A DNA stretch of 64,000 nucleotides from Antarctobacter heliothermus. Lineage in GTDB: Bacteria; Pseudomonadota; Alphaproteobacteria; Rhodobacterales; Rhodobacteraceae. The position numbers and the translations under genes were made by a program. The stretch covers positions 3,043,001-3,107,000 of the forward strand of contig NZ_CP022540.1 in NCBI RefSeq assembly GCF_002237555.1, given 5' to 3'. The stretch's first letter is position 1; each line of letters begins with the position of its first letter. The notes under the pieces were generated by a model. The model was given only the letters and a program-made list of their open reading frames with translations. It was not told the DNA's origin and ran no database searches. This document shows, one piece after another, positions 10,420 to 18,709 of this stretch.

Positions 10420-10501
10420 CTCACCGCCCCGACATTGGAACACCGTCGCGCCCGCCATTGGGCAAAGGCGCGCGACAGACCAGACTTGAGAAGGACTAAA
10501 A

Positions 10502-11257
10502 ATGCTGGAAATCAAGAACCTGCACGTCAAACTTGAAGAAGAGGACAAGCAGATCCTCAAAGGCGTCAACCTGACCGTCGAAGCGGGCAAGGTGCATGCG
10601 ATTATGGGGCCGAATGGCTCTGGCAAGTCGACCCTATCCTATGTCCTGTCGGGCAAGGACGGCTATGAGGTCACTGATGGCGCGGCCACGCTGGAAGGCG
10701 AAGACCTGCTGGATATGGACGTCGAAGAGCGCGCCGCCGCCGGTCTGTTTCTGGCGTTCCAGTACCCGGTTGAGATCCCCGGCGTCGGCAACATGACCTT
10801 TCTGCGCACGGCTGTGAACGCACAGCGCAAGGCGCGCGGCGAGGAAGAAATGTCCTCTGCCGAGTTCCTCAAGGTGATCCGCGAAAAAGCCAAGTCGCTG
10901 AAGATCGACGCCGAGATGCTCAAGCGTCCGGTTAATGTTGGCTTCTCCGGCGGTGAGAAAAAGCGCAACGAGATCCTGCAAATGGCGATGCTGGAACCCC
11001 GGATGTGCATTCTGGATGAGACCGACTCGGGTCTTGACGTGGACGCGATGAAACTGGTGGCGGACGGCGTGAACGCGCTGCGCGACGCCGGGCGCGGCTT
11101 TCTTGTCATCACGCACTATCAGCGCCTGCTGGACCACATCAAACCGGACGTGGTTCACATCATGGCCGACGGTCGCATCATCAAGACCGGCGGGCCGGAG
11201 CTGGCGCTTGAGGTCGAAAAGAACGGCTATGCCGACATCCTTGCGGAGGTGGCGTAA
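10502..11257 (+). CDS. sufC: Fe-S cluster assembly ATPase SufC
   Basis: SufC is the ABC-type ATPase of the SufBCD scaffold. The 251-residue product has Walker A GPNGSGKST near residue 39, the ABC signature FSGGEKKRNEI near 149, and Walker B CILDETDSGLD with the catalytic Glu. An AAGGACT ribosome-binding site precedes the ATG. The stop TAA shares a base with the sufD start, so translation is coupled. Confidence 0.98.
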   Translation: MLEIKNLHVKLEEEDKQILKGVNLTVEAGKVHAIMGPNGSGKSTLSYVLSGKDGYEVTDGAATLEGEDLLDMDVEERAAAGLFLAFQYPVEIPGVGNMTFLRTAVNAQRKARGEEEMSSAEFLKVIREKAKSLKIDAEMLKRPVNVGFSGGEKKRNEILQMAMLEPRMCILDETDSGLDVDAMKLVADGVNALRDAGRGFLVITHYQRLLDHIKPDVVHIMADGRIIKTGGPELALEVEKNGYADILAEVA

Positions 11258-12537
11258 TGGCATTGCCACAGGCAAAACTGGACGCAACCGAGGCGCGGTT
11301 GTCCGCGCTGGCGCTGCCAGAAGGCGGATGGAGCGATCCGGCGCGTGCGGACGCGCTGTCGCGTCTGCGGGCCATGGGCCTGCCCACCGCCCGCGACGAA
11401 TACTGGAAGTACACCCGGCCCGAAACGCTGGTGACGGCTGACGCGCCCACGGCCGCTGTTCTGGATCAGGATGATGAGACGCCGCTGTTTGCTGCGCGCG
11501 ACCGGCTGAAGATCGTCTTTGTGGATGGCGTGTTTTCCGCCTCCGCCTCTGACGATCTGAGCCTTGAGGGCGTGTCTGTCGACCGGCTGGCCGAGGCAAA
11601 AGATATTCATTGGGCCAAAGACTTGTACGGCGTTCTTGAGGCGCAAGGGCAGACCCCGGTGGCCCGCCCGCTGGCAGCGCTGAACACCGCCTTCGCCAGC
11701 GATGGCGTGCTGATCCACGTCACCGGCAAGGTGTCCAAACCGATCAACCTGATCTATCGCCATGAGGATGAAACCTCGGATGCGATCCTGCATCATGTGA
11801 TCAAGCTGGACGCCGGGGCCGAGGCGACGATCCTTGAAAACGGACCCGCCGCCGCCCGGTTCAACCAGTGTATCGAGGTCGATGTGGCCGACAATGCCAC
11901 GCTGCACCACATCCGTGCGCAGGGCCGTGACCATGAGCGCCGCGCTGCCACGCACATCTTTGCCCGTCTGGGGCAAGAGAGCACTTTCAAGAGCTTTACC
12001 CTGACCGTGAACGGGATGCTGACCCGCAACGAGGTCGTGATCGACATCACCGGCGACAATGCGGTGGCGCATGTGGCCGGGGCCTGTATGGGAGACGGCG
12101 CATTCCACCATGACGACACCATCTTTGTCACCCATGACGCGGTGAACTGCGAAAGCCGTCAGGTGTTCAAGAAGGTGCTGCGCAACGGCGCGACGGGGGT
12201 GTTTCAGGGCAAGATCCTTGTCAAAGCGGGCGCGCAGAAGACTGACGGTTATCAAATTAGCCAGTCGCTGCTGCTGGACGGAGACAGCCAGTTCCTTGCC
12301 AAGCCGGAACTGGAAATCTACGCCGATGACGTCGCCTGTTCGCACGGCTCTACCTCCGGGGCGATCGACGAAGAGGGGCTGTTCTACCTGCGCGCCCGTG
12401 GCGTGCCGCGCGGCACTGCCGAGGATCTGCTGACCATCGCCTTTATCGCCGAAGCGGTGCAGGAGATCGAGGACGAGAGCCTGCAAGAGGAACTGGTCGA
12501 GCGTGTGGCGGCCTGGCTGGCGCGCCGGCGCAGCTGA
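11257..12537 (+). CDS. sufD: Fe-S cluster assembly protein SufD
   Basis: SufD pairs with SufB to form the scaffold on which clusters are built and is needed for iron acquisition. The 426-residue product has the SufD opening (REYWKYTRPETL near residue 50) and the beta-helix repeats. The family C-terminal block includes DDVACSHGSTSGAIDEEGLF, then LRARGVPRGTAEDLL. The start overlaps the sufC stop by one base. The downstream YIP1 gene begins 4 bases after its stop. Confidence 0.97.
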   Translation: MALPQAKLDATEARLSALALPEGGWSDPARADALSRLRAMGLPTARDEYWKYTRPETLVTADAPTAAVLDQDDETPLFAARDRLKIVFVDGVFSASASDDLSLEGVSVDRLAEAKDIHWAKDLYGVLEAQGQTPVARPLAALNTAFASDGVLIHVTGKVSKPINLIYRHEDETSDAILHHVIKLDAGAEATILENGPAAARFNQCIEVDVADNATLHHIRAQGRDHERRAATHIFARLGQESTFKSFTLTVNGMLTRNEVVIDITGDNAVAHVAGACMGDGAFHHDDTIFVTHDAVNCESRQVFKKVLRNGATGVFQGKILVKAGAQKTDGYQISQSLLLDGDSQFLAKPELEIYADDVACSHGSTSGAIDEEGLFYLRARGVPRGTAEDLLTIAFIAEAVQEIEDESLQEELVERVAAWLARRRS

Positions 12538-12540
12538 CCG

Positions 12541-13050
12541 GTGCCTGTCACCCGGGATATCGCCGCCACCTACCGCAGGCCGCGGCAGACCCTGCGCGCG
12601 CTGTTGTTGCGCGGGGTCAGTGAACCGCGCGCGCTGGCCTGCCTGATGGGGGCCTGTGCGGTGATGTTTGTGGCGCAATGGCCCCGGCTGGCGCGGGAGG
12701 CCCATCTGAAGGGCACTGATTTGGAGCCCGCGCTTGGCGGGGCGCTGCTGGCGACGTTGATCTTTCTGCCGCTGGTCTTTTACGTCGTGGCCGGGCTTAG
12801 CCAGTTGGTGTCTACGGCCGTCATGCGGCCGATTGGCGGGTACGATACCCGTTTTGCACTGTTCTGGGCGCTGCTGGCGGCCTCGCCGCTGGCATTGCTC
12901 TACGGGCTGGTTGGCGGGTTTATCGGGGCAGGCGGCGCATTGACGCTGGTTGGTGCCGCGTGGCTTGGCGTGCTGCTCTGGTTCTGGACCACGGGCCTGC
13001 GTGAGGCACGCAAACTGTCAGGGCCGGACGGCAAAGAGGGCGCGGCGTGA
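12541..13050 (+). CDS. YIP1 family membrane protein (first of pair)
   Basis: This is a 169-residue integral membrane protein with about four hydrophobic segments (for example ALACLMGACAVMFVAQW and ALLATLIFLPLVFYVVAGL) and a charged tail. Its pattern fits the YIP1 family. It starts with GTG three bases after the sufD stop and overlaps the next gene by 4 bases. No catalytic motif is visible. Membrane proteins of this type between sufD and sufS recur in roseobacters, as I recall; their role is unknown. Confidence 0.75.
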   Translation: MPVTRDIAATYRRPRQTLRALLLRGVSEPRALACLMGACAVMFVAQWPRLAREAHLKGTDLEPALGGALLATLIFLPLVFYVVAGLSQLVSTAVMRPIGGYDTRFALFWALLAASPLALLYGLVGGFIGAGGALTLVGAAWLGVLLWFWTTGLREARKLSGPDGKEGAA

Positions 13051-13631
13051 CCCCGGAGGCTTTCCTGAAGCTGGCGTTGCAAAGCGTGACAAACCCGCGT
13101 GAGGTCGCCGCCTTGTTGCTGTCGATCCGTCCAGGGCGTGAGGCGCTTTGGACGGCATTCGCGCTGGTCGTGGTGCTGAACGCGCTGATCTTTTCCGCCT
13201 CATTGCTGATGGATCCGACGGGCGTTCCGACCCTTTTGTCCAGCCCGGTGATGCTGCTGGTGTTGCAAGGTGCTGCATTGGCGGGCAGCATTCTGGCGCT
13301 GACGTGGGCCGGGCGGCTGTTCGGAGGCAAGGCGCGGATCGAGGAAATCGCCCTGCTGATGATCTGGATGCAGGCGCTGCGCATTTTGGTGCAGGGCGCG
13401 CTGCTGTTGATCATCCCGGTGTCTCTGGTGTTGGCGGGACTGGGAACAATGGCGGCCACGGCGCTTGGCGTCTGGATCGCCGTGAACTTTCTGGACGAGG
13501 CGCATGAACTGGGCGGCCCCTTGCGTGCCTTGGCCGTCTTGGTATTGGGCATGTTTGCAATGGCTTTTGCCGTCTCACTGCTATTGACCCTCGCAGGGGT
13601 CACACCCGAAGGAATCACAGGCTATGTATGA
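13047..13631 (+). CDS. YIP1 family membrane protein (second of pair)
   Basis: The 194-residue integral membrane protein has five hydrophobic stretches, among them ALWTAFALVVVLNALIF and ILVQGALLLIIPVSLVLAGL. It begins at a GTG inside the stop of the previous gene (GTGA) and ends 8 bases inside sufS, so the three are translationally coupled. Similar size and topology suggest it is a diverged sister of the preceding gene. No function is known; a heteromeric membrane complex is a possibility only. Confidence 0.75.
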   Translation: MTPEAFLKLALQSVTNPREVAALLLSIRPGREALWTAFALVVVLNALIFSASLLMDPTGVPTLLSSPVMLLVLQGAALAGSILALTWAGRLFGGKARIEEIALLMIWMQALRILVQGALLLIIPVSLVLAGLGTMAATALGVWIAVNFLDEAHELGGPLRALAVLVLGMFAMAFAVSLLLTLAGVTPEGITGYV

Positions 13632-14844
13632 CGTCGACACAGTTCGCGCCGATTTTCCGATCCTCTCGCGTGAGGTGAATGGCAAGCCGCTGGTCTATCT
13701 GGACAACGGGGCCTCGGCGCAGAAACCGCAGGTTGTGATCGACGCGGTGACGCGCGGCTATGCCGAGGAATACGCCAACGTCCACCGGGGCCTGCACTAT
13801 CTGTCGAACCTTGCGACCGAGAAATATGAGGGCGTCCGAGAGATCATCGCCCGTTTTCTTGGGGCCAAAGACGCCGAAGAGATCGTCTATACCACCGGCA
13901 CCACCATGGGCATCAACCTTGTGGCTTATGGCTGGGCGATGCCCAATCTTGAGCCGGGCGATGAGATTGTGCTGTCGGTGATGGAGCATCACGCCAATAT
14001 CGTGCCGTGGCATTTCCTGCGCGAACGGCAGGGCGTGGTCATCAAATGGGTCGATGTGGATTCGACCGGCTATCTTGATCCGCAAAAGGTGGTCGACGCC
14101 ATCGGTCCCCGGACCAAGCTGGTCGCGGTCACCCAACTGTCCAACGTGCTGGGCACGGTGGTGGATGTGAAAACCATCTGCGACGGGGCCCGCGCCAAGG
14201 GCGTGCCGGTGCTGGTGGATGGGTCGCAGGCGACGGTCCACATGCCGGTGAATGTCGAGGATATCGGCTGCGATTTCTACGCGATCACCGGGCATAAACT
14301 CTACGGTCCGTCGGCGTCCGGCGCGATCTGGATGCGCCGCGCCCGCATGGATGAGATGCGCCCGTTCATGGGCGGCGGCGACATGATCCGTGAGGTCCAC
14401 AAGGACGCAATCACTTGGAACGATCCCCCGATGAAGTTCGAGGCCGGAACCCCCGGCATCGTTCAACAGATCGGTCTGGGCGTCGCGCTGGAGTACATGA
14501 TGGGTCTGGGGATGGACAACATCGCCGCCCATGAGAAAGCCTTGCGTGACTATGCGCGGACCCGTCTGGACGGTCTGAACTGGCTGTCGGTGCAGGGCAC
14601 GACGCCAAACAAGGCCGCGATTTTTTCCTTTACGATGCAGGGGGCGGGCCATGCGCATGACATCTCGACCATCCTTGACAAAAAGGGCGTCGCGGTGCGG
14701 GCAGGGCATCACTGTGCCGGGCCGCTGATGGATTTCCTTGGCGTCACCGCGACCTGCCGGGCCAGCTTTGGCCTCTATAACACCACGGCAGAGGTGGACG
14801 CGCTGGTTGATGCGTTGGAACTGGCGCACGATCTTTTCGGCTAA
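13624..14844 (+). CDS. sufS: cysteine desulfurase SufS
   Basis: SufS is the group II cysteine desulfurase that feeds sulfur to SufBCD. The 406-residue product has the opening VRADFPILSREVNGKPLVYLDN, the PLP lysine in AITGHKLYGPSASG, and the active Cys in the SufS-type RAGHHCAGPLMDF near residue 364. It overlaps the upstream YIP1 gene. The companions often found next, SufE/SufU, the DUF59 protein SufT and the A-type carrier SufA, do not follow here. Confidence 0.96.
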   Translation: MYDVDTVRADFPILSREVNGKPLVYLDNGASAQKPQVVIDAVTRGYAEEYANVHRGLHYLSNLATEKYEGVREIIARFLGAKDAEEIVYTTGTTMGINLVAYGWAMPNLEPGDEIVLSVMEHHANIVPWHFLRERQGVVIKWVDVDSTGYLDPQKVVDAIGPRTKLVAVTQLSNVLGTVVDVKTICDGARAKGVPVLVDGSQATVHMPVNVEDIGCDFYAITGHKLYGPSASGAIWMRRARMDEMRPFMGGGDMIREVHKDAITWNDPPMKFEAGTPGIVQQIGLGVALEYMMGLGMDNIAAHEKALRDYARTRLDGLNWLSVQGTTPNKAAIFSFTMQGAGHAHDISTILDKKGVAVRAGHHCAGPLMDFLGVTATCRASFGLYNTTAEVDALVDALELAHDLFG

Positions 14845-14870
14845 TCTGCCGGTTTTCTAGACAGAGCACG

Positions 14871-14900
14871 CCCCTGTTCAGGTCATTTTATGAACGGGGG
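14871..14900 (+). terminator. stem-loop between sufS and the methyltransferase gene
   Basis: CCCCTGTTCA (14871-14880) pairs with TGAACGGGGG (14891-14900) through ten pairs, including one G-U, around a ten-base loop. No clear T-run follows, so it may be a weak terminator, an attenuator or an mRNA-stability element. It separates the suf operon from the next gene. Confidence 0.45.
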
Positions 14901-14959
14901 TTCAATTTCGCGTGGGGTCTTGGCAGGCTGTCGGCAACGCAACTGCCACGGAGAACCGC

Positions 14960-15970
14960 ATGTCGCTTTTGACCGACGCCGACGAAATTTCGCAAATCGC
15001 ATTTGGATTCATGGGATCGAAGGCGCTGTTCGCCGCGCTCGAACTGGGAATCTTTACCCATCTGGCACAGGGGGCGATGACGGCGACAGAGTTGGCGCAG
15101 GCGTCAAAGATACATGAGGACCGGGTGACAACCCTGCTGACGGCGCTGGCCGGTATGGGGCTGGTTGCGGTTGATGAGGACGGATTTTCCAACGCCCCCG
15201 CAGCACAGGCTTTTCTGGTGCAGGGCGCCAAGTACGATTTTTCCGACTATCTGCGCCTGCAGGTCGGGCGACAGATGTATCCGCTGATGGATCAACTGGA
15301 CGACGCGCTGAGCGGCAATATGGCCGAGGATGCGACCGCGTCCTATGCCGATTGGTTTTCCGACCCCGAGGAGGCGCGGCTTTATTCCGAAAGCCAGCAT
15401 TCCGGGTCGTTGGGTCCGGCGCGGCAACTGGTCAAGGCGCTGGATCTGTCCGGCAAACACAAGATGCTGGATCTGGGCGGCGGCACGGCGGCCTTTGACA
15501 TCACGTTGTGCAAGGCGAACCCGGATCTGACCGCGACGATTCTGGAGTTTCCCAATGTCGCGGCGCTGGGGCGCAAGTATGTGGACAAGGCGGGCCTGAC
15601 TGATCGGATCACCTATCTCGAGGGCAACGCGCTGGAGACACCATGGCCGCAGGGGCAGGATGTGGTGATGATGTCCTATCTGCTGTCGGGTGTGCCGGGC
15701 GACACCCATGCGCGGCTGATCCGGCAGGCGTTCGAGGTGCTCAATCCCGGCGGGATCGTGCTGATCCATGACTTTGTGGTACACGAGGACCGGAGCGGAC
15801 CGTCCTTGGCCGCCCTCTGGCAGTTGCAACACACAGCCTTTACGCCAGAGGCCCGCTCACTGGATGCCGGGTGGTTGGACGGGGCATTGGCGGGGGCCGG
15901 ATTTGCCGGAATAACCGTTGCCCCACTGATCCCGGAAATGACCATGCTGGCGCAGGCGCACAAGCCCTGA
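14960..15970 (+). CDS. dsyB: S-adenosylmethionine-dependent methyltransferase, probable DsyB (MTHB S-methyltransferase for DMSP synthesis)
   Basis: The 336-residue protein has the layout of O-methyltransferase family 2: an N-terminal dimerisation/winged-helix part (SQIAFGFMGSKALFAALELG, then DRVTTLLTALAGMGLV) and a C-terminal Rossmann domain. Motif I is MLDLGGGTAAFDI, near residues 169-181. A conserved-looking YADWFSDPEEA and QHSGSLGPA lie just before it. This pattern and length fit DsyB, which methylates 4-methylthio-2-hydroxybutyrate, the committed step of bacterial DMSP synthesis. From memory, dsyB lies beside isc/suf genes in several Rhodobacteraceae, as here. The ATG at 14960 follows GGAGAA. 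Another small-molecule methyltransferase is the alternative. Confidence 0.6.
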   Translation: MSLLTDADEISQIAFGFMGSKALFAALELGIFTHLAQGAMTATELAQASKIHEDRVTTLLTALAGMGLVAVDEDGFSNAPAAQAFLVQGAKYDFSDYLRLQVGRQMYPLMDQLDDALSGNMAEDATASYADWFSDPEEARLYSESQHSGSLGPARQLVKALDLSGKHKMLDLGGGTAAFDITLCKANPDLTATILEFPNVAALGRKYVDKAGLTDRITYLEGNALETPWPQGQDVVMMSYLLSGVPGDTHARLIRQAFEVLNPGGIVLIHDFVVHEDRSGPSLAALWQLQHTAFTPEARSLDAGWLDGALAGAGFAGITVAPLIPEMTMLAQAHKP

Positions 15971-16143
15971 CAGGCCGCACCCGCTGCGCTGGCGCGGGCG
16001 CGGGAAAAGGGTATGCCGGGAAACCGCGCGGTGCGGCACCGTGCGGATGCGGACCGCCGCGCAGAAATGTCAGCTTCTGTTTTTCAGGCTGTCAGTAAGG
16101 CGTTGCAGAGGTCGGCCCCTTGGGTCTATACAGCCGCCAGAAC

Positions 16144-16220
16144 GCACCCATAGCTCAGCTGGATAGAGCGCTGCCCTCCGAAGGCAGAGGTCAGAGGTTC
16201 GAATCCTCTTGGGTGCGCCA
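16144..16220 (+). tRNA. tRNA-Arg (anticodon CCG)
   Basis: A complete cloverleaf can be drawn: acceptor GCACCCA/TGGGTGC, D arm GCTC...GAGC, anticodon stem CTGCC/GGCAG around the loop CTCCGAA, T arm AGAGG-TTCGAAT-CCTCT, discriminator G and encoded CCA. The anticodon CCG reads the Arg codon CGG, common in this GC-rich genome. A broken integrase gene follows directly, so this tRNA was probably an attachment site. Confidence 0.97.
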
Positions 16221-16247
16221 AATTTCAGGCTAAGATCCTGTTCTTCC

Positions 16248-16968
16248 TCACATGAACGTAATTTCACCACCGCAGTTCGCGCTCCGGTTTCCAGAAGCCA
16301 TTGCCCGTTTGTTCGCGGATGGGATGTCGTGGGCGACCTCGTGAAGTGACTCGTGCCCCGTCCAGACGCCGATCCGGTGTGGGGGCCAGCCGCCCACTGC
16401 CAGGATCACAGTGCGTGCCTTGCGTAGCCCGAGCGCCGTCTTTCCGGTCAGCCCGGCATCCCGTGCCGCGTAGCTGATCAGCATCGACAGCGCCTTGATT
16501 GACCGCGCTTTGCCCGACCTCTAATGAACAGGAACTCCAATCCCGCGGCGTCGAGGAGTGCCTCGGGTCCGCCCGCAGGAACGGGTGGATAGGCTCTGCC
16601 ACCGGAACGCAGGCGTTGCCGCCGGTCTTCTCCTGCTCAAAGCTCAGGATGCCGTCGCGCGCACATTGCCAACCGATCCACGCGGCATCGATACAACGCG
16701 CCGCCGTCCAGAAAATCACCGCGAACGCTTGCCGCTCTGCCGGCCCGAGCGGCCAGCGGGCGCGGAAGGCGACCACGTCCATCGCCGTCCACGGTTCATG
16801 TGGTTTCGAGTTGCTGCGCCGGATCTCGGCGTCTCGGGCAATATTGTCGGTGCGCCAGTGTTCCGCCTTCGCGTAGGACATGAGCGCTCGCCAGACCGTG
16901 CGTTCGGCCCATGCGGCGGTGACCCCGTCCGCGCACCTGGCATGATGGATGCAGTTCGTTCTGGTCAT
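16248..16968 (-). pseudogene. tyrosine recombinase (phage-type integrase), frameshifted remnant
   Basis: Reading leftward, one frame shows an integrase core-binding region and the first part of a catalytic domain: ALMSYAKAEHWRTDN, then EPWTAMDVVAFRARWPLG, FWTAARCIDAAWIGW and LSFEQEKTGGNACVPV. The rest continues in another frame (RSGKARSIKALSM, GLTGKTALGLRKARTV, IGVWTGHESL), which carries the H-x-L-R-like and W-T-G-H signatures. The frame change is near 16,520, next to an in-frame TAG. The N-terminus is also degraded. It lies 28 bases past tRNA-Arg, as expected for an element that integrated there and decayed. Confidence 0.8.
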
Positions 16969-17438
16969 CCGGTCATCTTCTGTTGCAGGGCGTGGTCGTC
17001 CCATTTGGTCTGCAACGGCGGCCATCATGCCGGTGTAGGACCGGCGCGGGCATTCGGGGCCGGGCGGCATCCTGTGAACCGCGTTTCAGCGTTTCCAGGT
17101 CTCGCTGTCCCGGTCCGGCTCTGGCAGGCGATTGGTCTGCATCAAGTCCGGCAGTCCGCGCCGGTCCCGGTGGCGCAGTTCCGCTGCCCCGGCTGCGGCT
17201 GGACGCACATGCTCAACATTAACCCGTCACAGAGGCCCAGGTGGGCGTTCAGCGGCGACGTCGCCCTCGATCAAAATCAGCCGGACCTATACCGCGTCCA
17301 ATCGCGCCGATGAGAGTACGGCCTTAGTGACGGTTACACCGCGCTTGGCATACCTGTCACAGAGCCCAAGGGATAAATGTGTCTGGGGGAAAGGCAAGTC
17401 CGGGCTTCACGCGATTTACGCAACAAAGCCCCGCGCGG
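16969..17438. other. intergenic stretch without a convincing gene
   Basis: Between the integrase remnant and ectR I see only short frames with no family resemblance and arginine- or proline-rich composition. It probably holds the rest of the decayed element. I found no second copy of the tRNA 3' end here that would mark the other attachment site. Confidence 0.5.
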
Positions 17439-17921
17439 TCAGTGATCCAGCACGTTTTTGATGTCACCGGTATCCAACACCGGCGAGGCGTCCAGATCAT
17501 CGGCATCCAGCATCGCGGCGACGCGTTCCAGACTGGACACCAGCATCGCCTGTTCCCAATCCTCCATCGCCCCGAACTTGCGGACAAAGCGCTGTTGCAG
17601 CGGGTCGGGGGCCTCTGCCAGCGTTTGTCGCCCAGCGGCGGTGATATGGATATTAATCTGGCGGCGGTCGGTCTCTGATTTTTCGCGCACCGCCAGATTC
17701 TGCCGCACCAGTTTGTCCACCAAGGACGTCACCGTCGCCTGCGACACACGCATCTGGACAGAGATCTCTTTCGCCGTGGCATGGCCGCGTTCACCGATGA
17801 TCTGCAGCACGCGAAACTGCACGGCGGTGACGCCGGCAACCAGCTTCAACTCACGGCTGTACAATTCGGTCGCGCGCAGAATGCGGCGGATGGCGATCAG
17901 GCAGGTGTCAACGCGGTCCAT
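17439..17921 (-). CDS. ectR: MarR-family regulator of ectoine biosynthesis EctR
   Basis: The 160-residue protein has the MarR winged-helix: VTAVQFRVLQIIGERGHATAKEIS, recognition helix QATVTSLVDKLVRQNL, and wing REKSETDRRQINIHIT. It is divergent from ectA, the usual place for EctR, which represses ectABC at low salinity. Two short palindromes that could be its operator lie in the shared intergenic region. The effector is unknown. A general MarR function is less likely given the position. Confidence 0.88.
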   Translation of the reverse strand: MDRVDTCLIAIRRILRATELYSRELKLVAGVTAVQFRVLQIIGERGHATAKEISVQMRVSQATVTSLVDKLVRQNLAVREKSETDRRQINIHITAAGRQTLAEAPDPLQQRFVRKFGAMEDWEQAMLVSSLERVAAMLDADDLDASPVLDTGDIKNVLDH

Positions 17922-17956
17922 CGGCTGTCCAGTGCAAGGGATTACCTATCTTACAA

Positions 17957-17998
17957 GGCGTTTGAACGCCCTACAAAGAGAATAATGATTTGTAAATC
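17957..17998. promoter_or_regulatory. candidate EctR operators in the ectR-ectA intergenic region
   Basis: Two perfect palindromes lie within 42 bases: GGCGTT-TG-AACGCC at 17957-17970 and GATTT-GT-AAATC at 17987-17998. They begin 36 bases upstream of the ectR start and end 134 bases before ectA. MarR dimers bind sites of this form, so either may serve autoregulation and control of the ectoine operon. No binding data are available. Confidence 0.45.
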
Positions 17999-18132
17999 GA
18001 AGTGTAAACATGGCTCATATGGGTGTCTGAGGGCCAGAAATGGCTAGATTTGCACAAAAAATGCTTTGCACGTTGAAATACATGCTGCGTTACGCTAAGT
18101 ACCACCCAAAGCAATCAAGGAGACTTAGTCCG

Positions 18133-18663
18133 ATGCAACACCCGCGTGATATCACCCGTTCGTCCCTGCCCACTCTTCGCTGCCCCACAGCAGAGGATGG
18201 CGCGGCGATCTGGGAGCTGGTGCGCGCGTGCAAGCCGCTCGACGAGAATTCGATGTATTGCAACCTGCTGCAGTGCGATCATTTCGCCGACACCTGTGTC
18301 GTGGCCGAACGTGACGGTGAGGTTGTCGGCTGGGTGTCTGCGTACATCCCGCCCAACGACACGGACACGCTGTTCGTGTGGCAGGTTGCCGTGTCTGAAA
18401 AGGCGCGCGGTCTGGGGCTGGGTGGCCTGATGCTGCAATCCATCCTCGACCGTGACGTCTGTGAGGACGTGACACGGCTGCAGACCACCATCACCGGCGA
18501 CAACGAGGCGTCCTGGGCGCTGTTCCGCAAGTTTGGCCGCAGGCAGGGCCGGGGGCTGGATGTCCAGCCGTACTACACCCAGTCGCTGCACTTTCAGAAA
18601 CGGCACAAGACCGAGAATCTAGTCACCATCAAACTGGACGAAGAGCTGGCGCAGGCGGCCTGA
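18133..18663 (+). CDS. ectA: diaminobutyrate acetyltransferase EctA
   Basis: EctA acetylates L-2,4-diaminobutyrate with acetyl-CoA to N-gamma-acetyldiaminobutyrate, the second step of ectoine synthesis. The 176-residue GNAT-fold product has LRCPTAEDGAAIWELVRAC, the substrate-pocket segment LDENSMYCNLLQCDHF and the acetyl-CoA loop VSEKARGLGLGGLML. The ATG at 18133 follows AAGGAG; longer frames extend into the promoter region. It leads ectA-ectB-ectC-ask. Confidence 0.97.
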   Translation: MQHPRDITRSSLPTLRCPTAEDGAAIWELVRACKPLDENSMYCNLLQCDHFADTCVVAERDGEVVGWVSAYIPPNDTDTLFVWQVAVSEKARGLGLGGLMLQSILDRDVCEDVTRLQTTITGDNEASWALFRKFGRRQGRGLDVQPYYTQSLHFQKRHKTENLVTIKLDEELAQAA

Positions 18664-18709
18664 GCCCCGCGCCCCACGTCCTTCCCTGATCAGAATGAGA
18701 GAGACACAC

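Noticed and set aside
13615..14829. Long minus-strand open frame across sufS
   Set aside because: It is the antisense shadow of sufS, His/Arg/Asp-rich with no recognisable motif. Similar antisense frames over queA, sufB, sufD, the GTA terminase and others were dropped for the same reason.
16558..17313. Plus-strand open frame of 251 codons across the integrase remnant
   Set aside because: The composition is Arg/Pro-rich, it overlaps a recognisable minus-strand recombinase remnant, and no family motif was seen apart from a short zinc-ribbon-like CPGC segment.
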